Shown in pieces: positions 36,000-44,809 of a DNA stretch of 51,838 nucleotides. The translations under genes were made by a program, and so were the position numbers. This stretch comes from Flavobacterium sp. (GTDB taxonomy: Bacteria; Bacteroidota; Bacteroidia; Flavobacteriales; Flavobacteriaceae). The stretch lies in contig NZ_JAKLJH010000001.1 of NCBI RefSeq assembly GCF_023151265.1, positions 1 through 51,838 of the forward strand, given 5' to 3'. The notes under the pieces are model-generated. The model saw only the letters and a list, made by a program, of their open reading frames with translations. It made no database searches and had not been told where the DNA came from. Positions within the stretch are counted from its first letter, which is position 1, and each line of letters begins with the position of its first letter.

Positions 36000-36254
36000 A
36001 TGACAACAATAACCATAAAAATTAACGAGCGTTCAAAAAAGGGCAAAGCTTTCTTAGAGTTTGCAAAGACTTTTTTTGCCGAAGGTAAAGACGTTGAGAT
36101 AATTAAGTCCGATGATAAAAAAACCAAAAAAGAAAAGAGTATTTACAGCGATGCTTTTATTGCAAAAATGAAAAAAGCAGAGGAAAATATTAAAAATGGA
36201 GATTGTATAACGATTGATCCTAATGATGTATGGGGAAGTTTAGGCTTAAAGTAA
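36000..36254 (+). CDS. Antitoxin of a YoeB-type pair (DUF2683-like)
   Basis: 84 residues from the ATG at 36000, chosen because the promoter lies just upstream and an in-frame ATG at 35943 lies before it. Residues 1-28 (MTTITIKINERSKKGKAFLEFAKTFF) have the strand-plus-helix look of a ribbon-helix-helix DNA-binding unit. The middle is Lys-rich, and the C-terminal stretch ENIKNGDCITIDPNDVWGSL should wrap the toxin. Its 3' end overlaps the toxin gene by 25 bases in another frame, which suggests translational coupling. This is the usual order antitoxin then toxin. It should neutralise the RNase and repress the shared promoter. Confidence 0.78.
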   Translation: MTTITIKINERSKKGKAFLEFAKTFFAEGKDVEIIKSDDKKTKKEKSIYSDAFIAKMKKAEENIKNGDCITIDPNDVWGSLGLK

Positions 36255-36511
36255 CTAAAATTGCTCAAAAAGATATAGACAAGCATATAAAGTCAGGTAA
36301 TAAAAATTCAATCAAAGCCATAGAGAAAATTATGGTAGAACTAACTGAAAATCCTTTTGAAGGTTATGGAAACCCAGAAGCTTTAAAATACGAATTTTCC
36401 GGTTATTGGTCCAGAAGAATTAATGCTAAAGACAGAATGATTTATAAAGTTGAAGAAAATATTGTTACGGTAACTATAGTTTCTGCAATGGGACATTATT
36501 CTGACAAATAA
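36230..36511 (+). CDS. yoeB: Txe/YoeB-family mRNA interferase toxin
   Basis: 93 residues. YoeB cuts mRNA in the ribosomal A site. The family fold is clear: FEGYGNPEALKYEFSGYWSRRINAKDRMIYKV (about 43-74) and SAMGHYSDK at the C terminus. Key residues present are Glu50, the Arg62/Arg63 pair, Arg69 and the C-terminal His89-Tyr90. Family members are usually 80-90 residues. The protein therefore looks active and is not truncated. It ends only three bases before lpxK, so the pair may drive expression of an essential gene downstream. The start at ATG 36230 gives the expected N terminus for the family, though a later start cannot be excluded. Confidence 0.87.
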   Translation: MGKFRLKVTKIAQKDIDKHIKSGNKNSIKAIEKIMVELTENPFEGYGNPEALKYEFSGYWSRRINAKDRMIYKVEENIVTVTIVSAMGHYSDK

Positions 36512-36514
36512 CCT

Positions 36515-37528
36515 ATGGATTTCCTTCGAAAAATACTTTTTCCGTTAGCCTTTTTGTATTGGCTTATTACGTTTATCCGAAATTGGCTTTACGACAAAGG
36601 CATTTTCAAAAGTTATTCCTTTACTATTCCAATAATTGCTGTTGGAAATTTAAGCGTTGGTGGAACTGGAAAAACACCTCAAATCGAATATTTAATTCGT
36701 TTACTATCTGATAAATATAAAGTCGCGGTTTTGAGTCGCGGTTACAAACGAACTTCTGAAGGTTTTATTTTGGCGGACGAAAACGCAACTGCGAGCTCTA
36801 TTGGTGATGAACCTTTTCAGTTTTATTCAAAATTTCCAAATATTCAAGTAGCGGTTGATGCCAATCGTAAAAACGGAATTGAAAATTTATTACAACTCTC
36901 AAACAAGCCTGATGTTATTTTATTGGATGACGCTTTTCAACACAGAAAAGTAAAAGCTGGGTTTTATATTTTGCTTTCGGCTTATGACGATTTGTTTTGT
37001 GATGATTTTATTTTGCCTTTCGGGAATTTACGCGAACCGTCTTCAGGAAAAAAACGTGCCGATATGATAATTGTCACAAAATGTCCGAACGATTTGTCCG
37101 AACTTGCACAGCAGAAAATCAGAGAGAAGTTGAAGGTAAAGCAACAAGTTTTCTTCACTACAATTCAGTACGATGATTATGTTTTTGGAAATGATAGTCA
37201 ATTATTGGTTTCCGAAATTCAATCAGAAAGTAAAGTGTTGGTTGCTGGAATTGCAAAACCTAAATTGTTCTTCGATTTTCTACAAAGTGAAAAGGATGAT
37301 ACTTTGGTGTTTCCAGATCATCATCATTTTTCGAGACAAGATTGTGAGCAAATTTTAGCGAAAGCTAGCGGAAGAAAAATAATTACAACAGAAAAAGATT
37401 TTGTTCGTTTAAACGGATTATTGCCAAAATCGCAATTGTTCTATTTACCAATAAAATCTACTTTTTTAAATACAAATATTGATAAAACGATAGAAGATTA
37501 TGTGGGAAAAGGTTCAAGAAACAGTTAG
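36515..37528 (+). CDS. lpxK: Tetraacyldisaccharide 4'-kinase (lipid A)
   Basis: 337 residues, full length. LpxK phosphorylates the 4'-position of tetraacyldisaccharide-1-phosphate to give lipid IVA on the inner leaflet. The N-terminal membrane-associated segment is MDFLRKILFPLAFLYWLITFIRNWLYDKG. The P-loop is in VGNLSVGGTGKTPQIEYLI (about 43-61). DVILLDDAFQHRKVK holds the catalytic Asp pair, and a VVPFGNLREP-like stretch follows. FPDHHHFS is in the C-terminal part. It starts three bases after the toxin gene and overlaps the purine phosphorylase gene by 29 bases, so all three appear to be one operon. This fits an outer membrane with lipid A. Confidence 0.93.
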   Translation: MDFLRKILFPLAFLYWLITFIRNWLYDKGIFKSYSFTIPIIAVGNLSVGGTGKTPQIEYLIRLLSDKYKVAVLSRGYKRTSEGFILADENATASSIGDEPFQFYSKFPNIQVAVDANRKNGIENLLQLSNKPDVILLDDAFQHRKVKAGFYILLSAYDDLFCDDFILPFGNLREPSSGKKRADMIIVTKCPNDLSELAQQKIREKLKVKQQVFFTTIQYDDYVFGNDSQLLVSEIQSESKVLVAGIAKPKLFFDFLQSEKDDTLVFPDHHHFSRQDCEQILAKASGRKIITTEKDFVRLNGLLPKSQLFYLPIKSTFLNTNIDKTIEDYVGKGSRNS

Positions 37529-38312
37529 TTATATTAAAAACAAAACCAATTTTACTCCAGAATACGGCGTAATTTTAGGTTCAGGATTAGGAGGATTTAC
37601 AGCGGATATTACTATCGAACATACATTGCCTTATTCAGAAATTCCAAATTTTCCAGTTTCAACGGTTCAAGGTCATCAAGGTGCTTTGGTTTTTGGAACC
37701 ATTCAAGGGAAAAAAGTGGTGGCAATGCAAGGACGTTTTCATTTTTATGAAGGCTACGATATGAAGCAAGTAACGTTTCCAGTTCGTGTAATGAAATATT
37801 TAGGAGTTGAAAGATTGATTGTTTCCAATGCTTCGGGAGGTGTTAATCCTGAATATGTTGTTGGAGATGTTGTGGTGATTACAGATCATATTAATATGAT
37901 GCCCGAACATCCATTACGAGGTCATAACGATGAACGTTTTGGACCAAGATTCGTAAATATGAGCGAGCCTTATTCTAAAGCTATGATTGAGAAAGCATTT
38001 GAATTGGCTGAGGATTTAAATATTTATCTTAAAACAGGAATTTATTTAGGATTACAAGGTCCAACCTTTGAAACCCTTGCTGAATATAAAATGGTAAAAG
38101 CCTTAGGCGCAGATTGCGTTGGAATGTCAACCGTTCCAGAAGTCATTGTTGCGCGTCACATGAATATGGAATGTTTTGGTGTTTCTGTAATTACCGATAT
38201 GGGTGACGAGGATAATATCGAAGAAGTAAACCATGAAGAAGTCTTACAAGCGGCTCAAAAAGCAGAACCTCATGTAAGAAACTTAATTAAGAATTTGATT
38301 GCTCAGTACTAG
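37500..38312 (+). CDS. Purine-nucleoside phosphorylase
   Basis: 270 residues. It splits purine nucleosides with phosphate, in purine salvage. The trimeric class (PNP-I, as in mammals and Bacillus punA) is indicated by GVILGSGLGGF (about 22-32), VQGHQGALVFG (about 58-68), GRFHFYEGY, SNASGGVNPEYVVGDVVVITDHINMM, GLQGPTFETLAEY (about 180-192), and VGMSTVPEVIVARHMN. It starts inside the last codons of lpxK (29-base overlap in another frame) and ends 26 bases inside the 3' end of the convergent histidine kinase gene. Guanosine and inosine are the likely substrates. Length is normal. Confidence 0.92.
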   Translation: MWEKVQETVSYIKNKTNFTPEYGVILGSGLGGFTADITIEHTLPYSEIPNFPVSTVQGHQGALVFGTIQGKKVVAMQGRFHFYEGYDMKQVTFPVRVMKYLGVERLIVSNASGGVNPEYVVGDVVVITDHINMMPEHPLRGHNDERFGPRFVNMSEPYSKAMIEKAFELAEDLNIYLKTGIYLGLQGPTFETLAEYKMVKALGADCVGMSTVPEVIVARHMNMECFGVSVITDMGDEDNIEEVNHEEVLQAAQKAEPHVRNLIKNLIAQY

Positions 38313-40497
38313 TTAAGTATTTGGTAACAACCGTATAGAAATGCTCTGGTTCAAAAGGTTTGGTGATTACTTCATTCATGCCGTAGGACAAGAGCATTTC
38401 TCTGTTTTCATTAAGAGATATTGCTGTTAATGCCACAATAGGTGTGTGGTTGTTGAATTTTCTAATTTCACTAGTTGCTTCAGTTCCATTAATTCCTGGA
38501 AGGTGAACATCCATAAGAATTAAATCGTAGTTGTTTACTTTTGCATCTTCAATTGCATCTTCTCCATTGTCGATAATTTTACATGAAATGCCTCTTTTTT
38601 CAAGCATTTTTTGTGTAATCATTTGGTTGATTTTATTGTCTTCAACTAAAAGGACTTTTTTCTCGTTTAGTAGCGTAATATCAGGTTTAGTTTCAATTAT
38701 TTTAGTTTTGCTTGCAACTCCTTTTTCAAATTGTAATTCAAAACCAAAAGTACTTCCTTTTCCAGATTCACTTGTTAAGTGAATTTCACTTCCCATTAAT
38801 TCTAAGATTTTCTTCACAATGGAAAGTCCTAAACCTGTTCCTCCATAAGTGCGATTAATTTCAACCGATCCTTGGCTAAAACTGTCAAAAATGGCATCTT
38901 GTTTTTCTTTTGGAATTCCAATTCCGTTATCTTTTATTTCAAAAAATAAAGTTACATTATTTTCTGTTTCTTCTTTCTTTTTTATGGTGCACCAAACATC
39001 TCCGTTTTTACTAAATTTAATAGCATTATTGAGAAGATTAATAAGTATTTGCGATAATTTTGTTGGGTCACCTTTCAAATTATAATCAATAGATTTATCA
39101 ATATCTAGATGACATTTGATGTTATTTTCGTGTATAAATTCTTTGAAGGAAATCACGATGTTCTCTGTAAGCTCGGATAAGTTGAAATTTATTTTTTCGA
39201 GTACTACTTTATCCGATTCTAAACGGTTGATTTCTAAAATGTCATTGATGAAGTTAAGTAAATAATTTCCAGAAAATTCAAGTGATTTTAAATAGTTTAA
39301 TTGACTTGCTTTTGGTTTTTCTTGTAATAAAAGATAGGTAATACCATTAATGGCGTTCAAAGGCGTTCGAAGTTCGTGACTTACAGTTGATAAGAAATCA
39401 GCTCTAGCTTTTGATGCTCGTTCTGCTTTTTCTTTTTCAATGGTTAGTTCCTTGTTTTTCTCTTTTAAAAGTTTGTTAGTGCTAATTCTAATTTTGTTGT
39501 TTTTGTATAATGATAAACTCAATAACGATAAAATCGAAATCAGAGCAATACTCAAAATACTAATCAATTTAGAAAATCGTAGCGTTTTTTGCTGACTTTT
39601 TTTCTCTTTATCTAATTGTTCAATCGTTTTAAGTTGCTTATCAAATTGAATTTTATCAACGGTATTTTCAGCAACATAAGTGTTGTAATATTTTCCAATT
39701 GAATCCGTTAAATCAGCGTATTTTTTTAGATATAAATTAGCATTCGAAATGTTTTTACTCTTTTCATAAGTAGTACTAAGAAGTTTGTAAATACGTTTCG
39801 TAAGTTGGTAATCGTTATTGTTTGCTTCGTTGGTTTGATTGGCAAGATTTAGAAAATTAATTGCTTGCGAAAAATTTTTCTTAATGATTTCAATTTCTCC
39901 CAACTGAATATAAGCTTCAGTTTTTGTACTCAAAAAAGCATCATCGCTAATATTCTCAATTACTCTTTTTAAAATTATAGAGGCTTCGTTGTATTTTCCT
40001 TTTTCTTTTTTAATAATGGCTTTTTGAAGATTGATTAACTCAATAGCTTCAAGGAAATTTAAACTTTTATAAACAACAGTTGCTTTCTCAAAGTAAATTT
40101 CAGCAAAGGCGATATTGTTTTTTTTAAGATAACATTTTCCCAAACCATAGTAAGAAAGTGCAATATTTGAATTTGGCTCGCTTTTGCTAAAAATGCTAAT
40201 TGCTCTGATGTAATAATCAATGGCTAAGTCATTTTTTTCAAGTTCGTAAAAAATAGTAGCAAGTTGTAGATAGCAATCGGCTAATTTTTTGTCTAATTTA
40301 TTTTTTTTAGCATATTCAATCGCTTTTTCGGTATATAAAATGGCTTTTGTATATGATTTTTTAGCTTCTTTGTTAAAAAGACCAATTTCTAAATAGTAGT
40401 CAGTACTATCGCTAATTTTTCCTGCATCTTTATAGACAGACTGCGTGTAACCATTTATAGTTACGAGTAGAAATAATATGAAAAGTCGTTTAATCAA
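38287..40497 (-). CDS. TPR-containing hybrid sensor histidine kinase
   Basis: 736 residues. A signal or membrane segment at 1-19 (MIKRLFILFLLVTINGYTQS) is followed by a periplasmic part made of tetratricopeptide repeats (about 30-265), a coiled coil, and a membrane helix at about 310-330. Cytoplasmic domains follow: HisKA with phosphate-accepting His374 in STVSHELRTPLNA, HATPase with its N box near 490 (ILINLLNNAIKFS), DNGIGIP and GGTGLGLSI, and a C-terminal receiver with Asp in LILMDVHLPG (about 665) and Lys in VITKPF. A phosphorelay to another protein is likely, because no output domain follows the receiver. The sensed signal is unknown. The gene is monocistronic, and its 3' end overlaps that of the convergent phosphorylase. 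Confidence 0.9.
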   Translation of the reverse strand: MIKRLFILFLLVTINGYTQSVYKDAGKISDSTDYYLEIGLFNKEAKKSYTKAILYTEKAIEYAKKNKLDKKLADCYLQLATIFYELEKNDLAIDYYIRAISIFSKSEPNSNIALSYYGLGKCYLKKNNIAFAEIYFEKATVVYKSLNFLEAIELINLQKAIIKKEKGKYNEASIILKRVIENISDDAFLSTKTEAYIQLGEIEIIKKNFSQAINFLNLANQTNEANNNDYQLTKRIYKLLSTTYEKSKNISNANLYLKKYADLTDSIGKYYNTYVAENTVDKIQFDKQLKTIEQLDKEKKSQQKTLRFSKLISILSIALISILSLLSLSLYKNNKIRISTNKLLKEKNKELTIEKEKAERASKARADFLSTVSHELRTPLNAINGITYLLLQEKPKASQLNYLKSLEFSGNYLLNFINDILEINRLESDKVVLEKINFNLSELTENIVISFKEFIHENNIKCHLDIDKSIDYNLKGDPTKLSQILINLLNNAIKFSKNGDVWCTIKKKEETENNVTLFFEIKDNGIGIPKEKQDAIFDSFSQGSVEINRTYGGTGLGLSIVKKILELMGSEIHLTSESGKGSTFGFELQFEKGVASKTKIIETKPDITLLNEKKVLLVEDNKINQMITQKMLEKRGISCKIIDNGEDAIEDAKVNNYDLILMDVHLPGINGTEATSEIRKFNNHTPIVALTAISLNENREMLLSYGMNEVITKPFEPEHFYTVVTKYLTSTEQSNS

Positions 40498-40556
40498 GAA
40501 ATGCCTGAGTTAAATTTAACCCTGCAATTTAAGTTTTTTAGCGATAATAAAAAACT

Positions 40557-41555
40557 TTATTTTTTAGAAACGAACGTAATTAAATCAATTAATCTAGAAG
40601 AATAGCCTATTTCATTATCATACCAACCCACAATTTTAACCATTTTATCGATAACAGAAGTTAATTGCGCGTCAAATAAACAAGAGTTTTGATTTCCGAT
40701 AATATCCACAGAAACGATTGGATCTTCAGTATAATCTAAGATTCCTTTAAAATTAGTTTCAGCAGCTTTTTTAAATGCTTGGTTGATTTCTTCAATAGAA
40801 ACTTGTCGTTTAACATTGAATGTAATATCGGTCAATGAACCATCAGGAACTGGAACTCGAATACCACACCCACCAATTTTTCCTTCTAATTCTGGGAATA
40901 TTTTAGTCAAAGCTTTTGCTGCTCCAGTTGTTGTTGGAACAATTGATTGTGCTGCACCACGAGCTCGACGTAAATCTTTATGTGGTTGGTCGTGTAAACT
41001 TTGGTCAGTAGTGTAAGAGTGAACCGTGGTAATGTATGCTTGTTCAATTTCGCACAATTCCTGAATGATTTTAATCATCGGAGCGGCATTATTTGTCGTA
41101 CAACTTGCATTGGAAATTATCGTTTCGCTTCCATCTAAAATGTGTTCGTTAACCCCTAAAACAACGGTTTTTATTTCATCAACTTCAGATGGCGCTGAAA
41201 GAATTACCTTTTTCGCTCCAACTAAAATATGTTGGTTAATATCTTCAAACGTTTTGAATTTCCCTGTCGATTCAATAACAATATCAACATTAACTGATTT
41301 CCAATCTAAATTTTTAATTTCTCTTTCGTGAAAAAACAAATAGGATTTATCATCAATGATAATCGAATCGTCAGAAAACGAAACTTTATGATTCAAAACA
41401 CCGTGAATGCTATCGTATTTTACCAAATGCGCCATTGTTTTATTATCGGCAATGTCGTTTATGGCAACCACTTCAATAGTAGGATGATTCAAAAGCAATC
41501 GGAACAAATTACGTCCAATTCTTCCAAAACCATTAATAGCAATTTTTGTTTTCAT
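40557..41555 (-). CDS. gapA: Glyceraldehyde-3-phosphate dehydrogenase, type I
   Basis: 332 residues, full length. It converts glyceraldehyde 3-phosphate, phosphate and NAD to 1,3-bisphosphoglycerate. The Rossmann loop is NGFGRIGRNLFRLL (about 7-20). The catalytic Cys lies in SNASCTTNNAAPMIK (near residue 150) and a His in the Thr-Val-His-Ser-Tyr stretch follows. The motifs PTTTGAAKALTKIFPELEGKI and WYDNEIGYSSRLIDL are standard. Cofactor preference cannot be read firmly. The gene lies 103 bases downstream of lipA on the same strand. The gap between them is an inverted repeat, not a normal promoter. No TAnnTTTG element is visible before its start. Confidence 0.96.
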   Translation of the reverse strand: MKTKIAINGFGRIGRNLFRLLLNHPTIEVVAINDIADNKTMAHLVKYDSIHGVLNHKVSFSDDSIIIDDKSYLFFHEREIKNLDWKSVNVDIVIESTGKFKTFEDINQHILVGAKKVILSAPSEVDEIKTVVLGVNEHILDGSETIISNASCTTNNAAPMIKIIQELCEIEQAYITTVHSYTTDQSLHDQPHKDLRRARGAAQSIVPTTTGAAKALTKIFPELEGKIGGCGIRVPVPDGSLTDITFNVKRQVSIEEINQAFKKAAETNFKGILDYTEDPIVSVDIIGNQNSCLFDAQLTSVIDKMVKIVGWYDNEIGYSSRLIDLITFVSKK

Positions 41556-41583
41556 TCTTAAGTTTAAAAGTTTATGGGTTTAA

Positions 41584-41633
41584 AAGTTTAAAAGGAAATT
41601 AAGTTTAGAGGTTTTGCCAACCCTTTTAAACTT
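41584..41633. repeat. Inverted repeat between lipA and gapA
   Basis: Perfect 12-base arms, AAGTTTAAAAGG at 41584-41595 and its complement at 41622-41633, with a 26-base loop. They sit within a near-repeat of GTTTAAAAGTTTA. On the minus strand no T run follows, so a terminator role for lipA is only partly supported. Confidence 0.5.
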
Positions 41634-41658
41634 ATAACCTTCTAACCTCATAACCTTT

Positions 41659-42534
41659 TTAATGAATATGTTTCTCTGCATGATAAGAAGAACGTACTAA
41701 AGCACCACTTTCCACATGTCTAAAACCTAATTCTTTTCCAATTTTTTCGTATTTCGCAAATTGTTCAGGTGTGATGTATTCTTTAACTGGTAAGTGTTTT
41801 TTACTTGGTTGTAAGTACTGACCAATCGTAACAATATCCACTTTTGCATCCGCTAAATCGTGTAAAACTTGAATTACTTCTTCTTCCGTTTCACCTAAAC
41901 CTAACATGATACCCGATTTCGTTCTTTTGATGCCTTGCTCTTTCAAGTAACGCAAAACCTCTAAACTTTTTTCATATTTCGCTTGAATACGAACTTCACG
42001 TGTTAAACGTTTTACGGTTTCCATGTTGTGGGAAACTACTTCTGGAGCAACTTCAATAATTCTATCTAAATTTCTAGTATTTCCTTGAAAATCTGGAATT
42101 AACGTTTCTAAAGTAGTATTAGGATTCATTCGGCGAATGGCTTTCACGGTTTCTGCCCAAATAATCGAACCCATATCTTTTAAATCATCACGATCCACAC
42201 TAGTAATAACCGCATGTTTGATGTTCATAATTTTGATAGAACGCGCTACTTTTTCAGGTTCGTCCCAATCCACCGTTTCTGGTCGACCAGTCTTCACACC
42301 ACAAAACCCGCACGAACGTGTACAGATATTTCCTAAAATCATGAAAGTTGCGGTTCCTTCGCCCCAACATTCGCCCATATTAGGACAACTTCCCGAAGTA
42401 CAAATTGTATTCAGTTTGTATTTGTCTACTAAACCTCTAAGTTCGGTGTAGTTTTTACCTGTTGGTAATTTTACGCGCAACCATTTTGGTTTGGGTTCTC
42501 TTGGTGGAAAAACATTATCAATAGCCGTGTCCAT
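41659..42534 (-). CDS. lipA: Lipoyl synthase
   Basis: 291 residues from the ATG at 42534; an upstream in-frame start adds seven residues and lies next to the -7 element. LipA is a radical-SAM enzyme that inserts two sulfurs into octanoyl-protein. The auxiliary cluster Cys are in [12 protein letters not shown] (about residues 44-55), and the radical-SAM cluster in [10 protein letters not shown] (about 70-79, pattern CxxxCxxC). The C-terminal RSSYHAEKH has the Arg-Ser-Ser-Tyr motif whose Ser binds the auxiliary cluster. All ligands are present. Length is normal. It serves pyruvate and oxoglutarate dehydrogenases and the glycine cleavage system. Confidence 0.96.
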   Translation of the reverse strand: MDTAIDNVFPPREPKPKWLRVKLPTGKNYTELRGLVDKYKLNTICTSGSCPNMGECWGEGTATFMILGNICTRSCGFCGVKTGRPETVDWDEPEKVARSIKIMNIKHAVITSVDRDDLKDMGSIIWAETVKAIRRMNPNTTLETLIPDFQGNTRNLDRIIEVAPEVVSHNMETVKRLTREVRIQAKYEKSLEVLRYLKEQGIKRTKSGIMLGLGETEEEVIQVLHDLADAKVDIVTIGQYLQPSKKHLPVKEYITPEQFAKYEKIGKELGFRHVESGALVRSSYHAEKHIH

Positions 42535-42552
42535 AATCAAAATTTTGATAGG

Positions 42553-42560
42553 CAAAGATA
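42553..42560 (-). promoter_or_regulatory. -7 element for lipA
   Basis: Read on the minus strand the sequence is TATCTTTG, 18 bases before the ATG at 42534. No clear -33 is seen. The -33 position falls in the near-repeat at 42565-42620. Confidence 0.55.
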
Positions 42561-42564
42561 CGAT

Positions 42565-42620
42565 TAGAAATTTAGAATTTAGAAGTAAGAATTTAGAAAA
42601 TGAGAAAACTTTAGGAAAGT
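42565..42620. repeat. Low-complexity near-repeat of AATTTAGAA
   Basis: Units such as AATTTAGAA, AATTTAGAAG and AATTTAGAAA follow each other, then ACTTTAGGAAAGTTTTAGG. It fills the gap between lipA and the lipoprotein gene and resembles other AT-rich gaps in the window. Confidence 0.5.
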
Positions 42621-42641
42621 TTTAGGAAATGTAAAAGAAGA

Positions 42642-43088
42642 TTATTTAAAATCGATTTTCTCTTTTTTCAATTTTTCAACAAAAGTAATTCGATTTCGTT
42701 CAATATGATCAAATAAGCCTATCGGATAATTACAATTATAAAAATGATCAAATCGATTTCCAGAAAATATTTTTGAAAAATTTACATACTCAATAGATTT
42801 CATAAAAATAATTGATAAATCTCCTTTTCTTAGGCAACTATTTTGTTTTATACAACTTTTAACATTTAATGATGTTGTATCTAATATACTTTCAATAATT
42901 GCATCTCTGTTTTTGATGTAATTAACTTTTAAATCATTAAAGTTTTTATTTTCAACAAAACGATTAGAGGATGAATCCCAAGTTAGAGTGTGATTAAAAT
43001 TGAATTCGATCTCAATATTATTAGTTTGCTTTTCAGAACACGAAGAAAGTAAAATTATAAAGGGCAAAAGCCATTTGATATTTTTCAT
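42642..43088 (-). CDS. Small lipoprotein of unknown function
   Basis: 148 residues. The N terminus MKNIKWLLPFIILLSSCSEKQTN has a lipobox SSC at residue 17, so the mature protein is lipid-anchored in the envelope. It has two Cys pairs (SCIKQNSC) and a mixed alpha/beta pattern, with no recognised domain. It lies downstream of the sigma factor gene by 45 bases on the same strand and could be a target or partner of it, but nothing in the sequence proves that. The next gene, lipA, has its own promoter. Codon use is not unusual. Confidence 0.68.
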   Translation of the reverse strand: MKNIKWLLPFIILLSSCSEKQTNNIEIEFNFNHTLTWDSSSNRFVENKNFNDLKVNYIKNRDAIIESILDTTSLNVKSCIKQNSCLRKGDLSIIFMKSIEYVNFSKIFSGNRFDHFYNCNYPIGLFDHIERNRITFVEKLKKEKIDFK

Positions 43089-43133
43089 ATGCTTTAATGA
43101 ATAGTTAAACTTCAGATAAAGTTAATAAAATAT

Positions 43134-43697
43134 TTACTTCCCCGAAATAATCTCAGCCAACAATTTCTTAGCTCGAAGTAACTTAATTTTGATGTTATTG
43201 AGTGGTTCATCAATTTGTTCTGCCATTTCTTGATACGTCATTTCTTGAAAATAACGCATTTGAATGACTTCCTGATAAGCAGGTTTCAATTGTTTGATGT
43301 ATTGTAGTAATTGGGCTAAATTTTGCTCGATAATCAATTCGTCTTCAGCAGAATTGGAATCATCAGCAACGCTGTAAGCTTGGTGGTCTTCTTCGTCATT
43401 CATTTCAATAAACAAAGATGATTTCTTTTTACGAAGCATGTCGATATGAACGTTTTTTGCAATCGCAATCAACCAAGTATTAAAACCATATTCGGGATTG
43501 TAGGTAGCGATTTTATCAAACGCTTTTGCGAAAGTTTCAATTACAATGTCTTCGGTATCGGTTTCGTTTTCAGTGCGTTTTAGCATGAATCCATAGACTT
43601 CATTCCAGAAAAAATCCAATAAAAACGTGAAAGCAACTTGGTCTCCCTTTTTTGCTTTTTCAATGTTTTCTTGAATGATTACCGAATTTACTTCCAA
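43134..43697 (-). CDS. ECF-type RNA polymerase sigma factor
   Basis: 187 residues, typical for ECF sigma factors. Region 2 (about 25-95) has VAFTFLLDFFWNEVYGFMLKRTENETDTEDIVIETFAKAFDKIATY and the DNA-melting stretch FNTWLIAIAKNVHIDMLRKKK. Region 4 (about 130-180) has LKPAYQEVIQMRYFQEMTYQEMAEQIDEPLNNIKIKLLRAKKLL. An acidic linker joins them. Start codon lies in the last codons of the upstream glycosyltransferase (10-base overlap). No anti-sigma gene with FecR or zinc-binding motif is adjacent. The pairing with a glycosyltransferase is common in Flavobacteriaceae, and it may regulate envelope genes. Confidence 0.9.
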   Translation of the reverse strand: MEVNSVIIQENIEKAKKGDQVAFTFLLDFFWNEVYGFMLKRTENETDTEDIVIETFAKAFDKIATYNPEYGFNTWLIAIAKNVHIDMLRKKKSSLFIEMNDEEDHQAYSVADDSNSAEDELIIEQNLAQLLQYIKQLKPAYQEVIQMRYFQEMTYQEMAEQIDEPLNNIKIKLLRAKKLLAEIISGK

Positions 43698-44797
43698 TGT
43701 ACAGGTTTTGAGATGAGATTTCTAAAAAATACGCTTAGTTGGGTAAAGATAAGCACAATTTCAATAATTGGATACCAATACATCACATCTTTTTCTTTTA
43801 GTTTTCCAGCGGCATAACCTAAAGAAATCCAAGTGAATAAATATCTAAAAACGATAATTCCAGTCACAATCATCCATTGGAATTGAAACGCCAGTAAAAC
43901 AATCGCTAAAACTAAAAACCAAAACTGACTAAAGAAAAATAATCCCAATTGAAATTTATCAAATCCTTTGTAGAATTTCGCAGTGGTAGCGTGTCTTCTT
44001 TTTTGATATACCCAAGACGAAAAAGTTGTTTTTGGTTCCGAAAAAGTAAAACTTTCTGGTGTGTATAAAATTGCTGTATTCTTTTTCGTAGCCGCTTGAT
44101 TAATAAATAAATCATCATCACCCGAACGAATTTTCATGTGATCCATAAAACCACGAACGTTGAAAAATTCTTCTTTTTTATAAGCTAAATTGCGCCCAAC
44201 ACCCATATAAGGTTTGCCAATTTTTGCCCAAGAAAAATATTGTGTAGCGGTTAACATCGTTTCAAAACGGATGATTTTGTTTAGGAAAGAATTCTTCACT
44301 TTTTCGTAAGCACCATAACCTAAAACAATCGTTTTTTCTTTGGTAAATTGAGTCGAAATTTGCAACAACCAATCGTTTGACGCTGGATAACAATCCGCAT
44401 CGGTAAATACTAAATACTCATTTTTTGCTGCTTTGATTCCTAAAGTTAGCGCGAATTTTTTATTGCCCCAAAACGCTTCGTTGTTTTGAACTTTTACCAA
44501 TTTCACATTCGGATATTGCTTTTCGTAACTTTCAAATAGTTCCAAAGTCTCATCGCTCGAAGCATCGTCAATTAAGACAATTTCGTAATCTGGATAATTT
44601 TGGGTAACCAAAGATTGAAAATATTTTTTGATATTTTCTTCTTCGTTTTTAGCACAAACAATTATGGAAATAGGTAAACGTTTCGGAGTTCCCTCGGTTT
44701 TTTTACCAAATGAGAATTTTCCGAAAATAAAAAGGTAATAAATAAATTGAATAAACACGATAACCGCAAAAGCGATTAAGAGTATTGTTAGTATCAT
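43688..44797 (-). CDS. Membrane glycosyltransferase, family 2
   Basis: 369 residues. An N-terminal membrane helix lies at about 3-25. The GT-A domain at about 40-270 has PISIIVCAKNEEENIKKYFQSL, then VLIDDASSDETLE, the metal-binding VFTDADCYPAS (DxD-type Asp-Ala-Asp near residue 134), a SGDDDLFINQAA motif near residue 228 with the catalytic Asp, and the QKRRH stretch of processive enzymes (Q-x-x-R-W-like). Two or three membrane helices close the C terminus. It probably transfers a sugar from a nucleotide sugar to a lipid or growing glycan at the inner membrane. Substrate unknown. It starts 12 bases after a small membrane protein gene. Confidence 0.87.
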   Translation of the reverse strand: MILTILLIAFAVIVFIQFIYYLFIFGKFSFGKKTEGTPKRLPISIIVCAKNEEENIKKYFQSLVTQNYPDYEIVLIDDASSDETLELFESYEKQYPNVKLVKVQNNEAFWGNKKFALTLGIKAAKNEYLVFTDADCYPASNDWLLQISTQFTKEKTIVLGYGAYEKVKNSFLNKIIRFETMLTATQYFSWAKIGKPYMGVGRNLAYKKEEFFNVRGFMDHMKIRSGDDDLFINQAATKKNTAILYTPESFTFSEPKTTFSSWVYQKRRHATTAKFYKGFDKFQLGLFFFSQFWFLVLAIVLLAFQFQWMIVTGIIVFRYLFTWISLGYAAGKLKEKDVMYWYPIIEIVLIFTQLSVFFRNLISKPVHWK

Positions 44798-44809
44798 AAA
44801 TTTTGAAAA

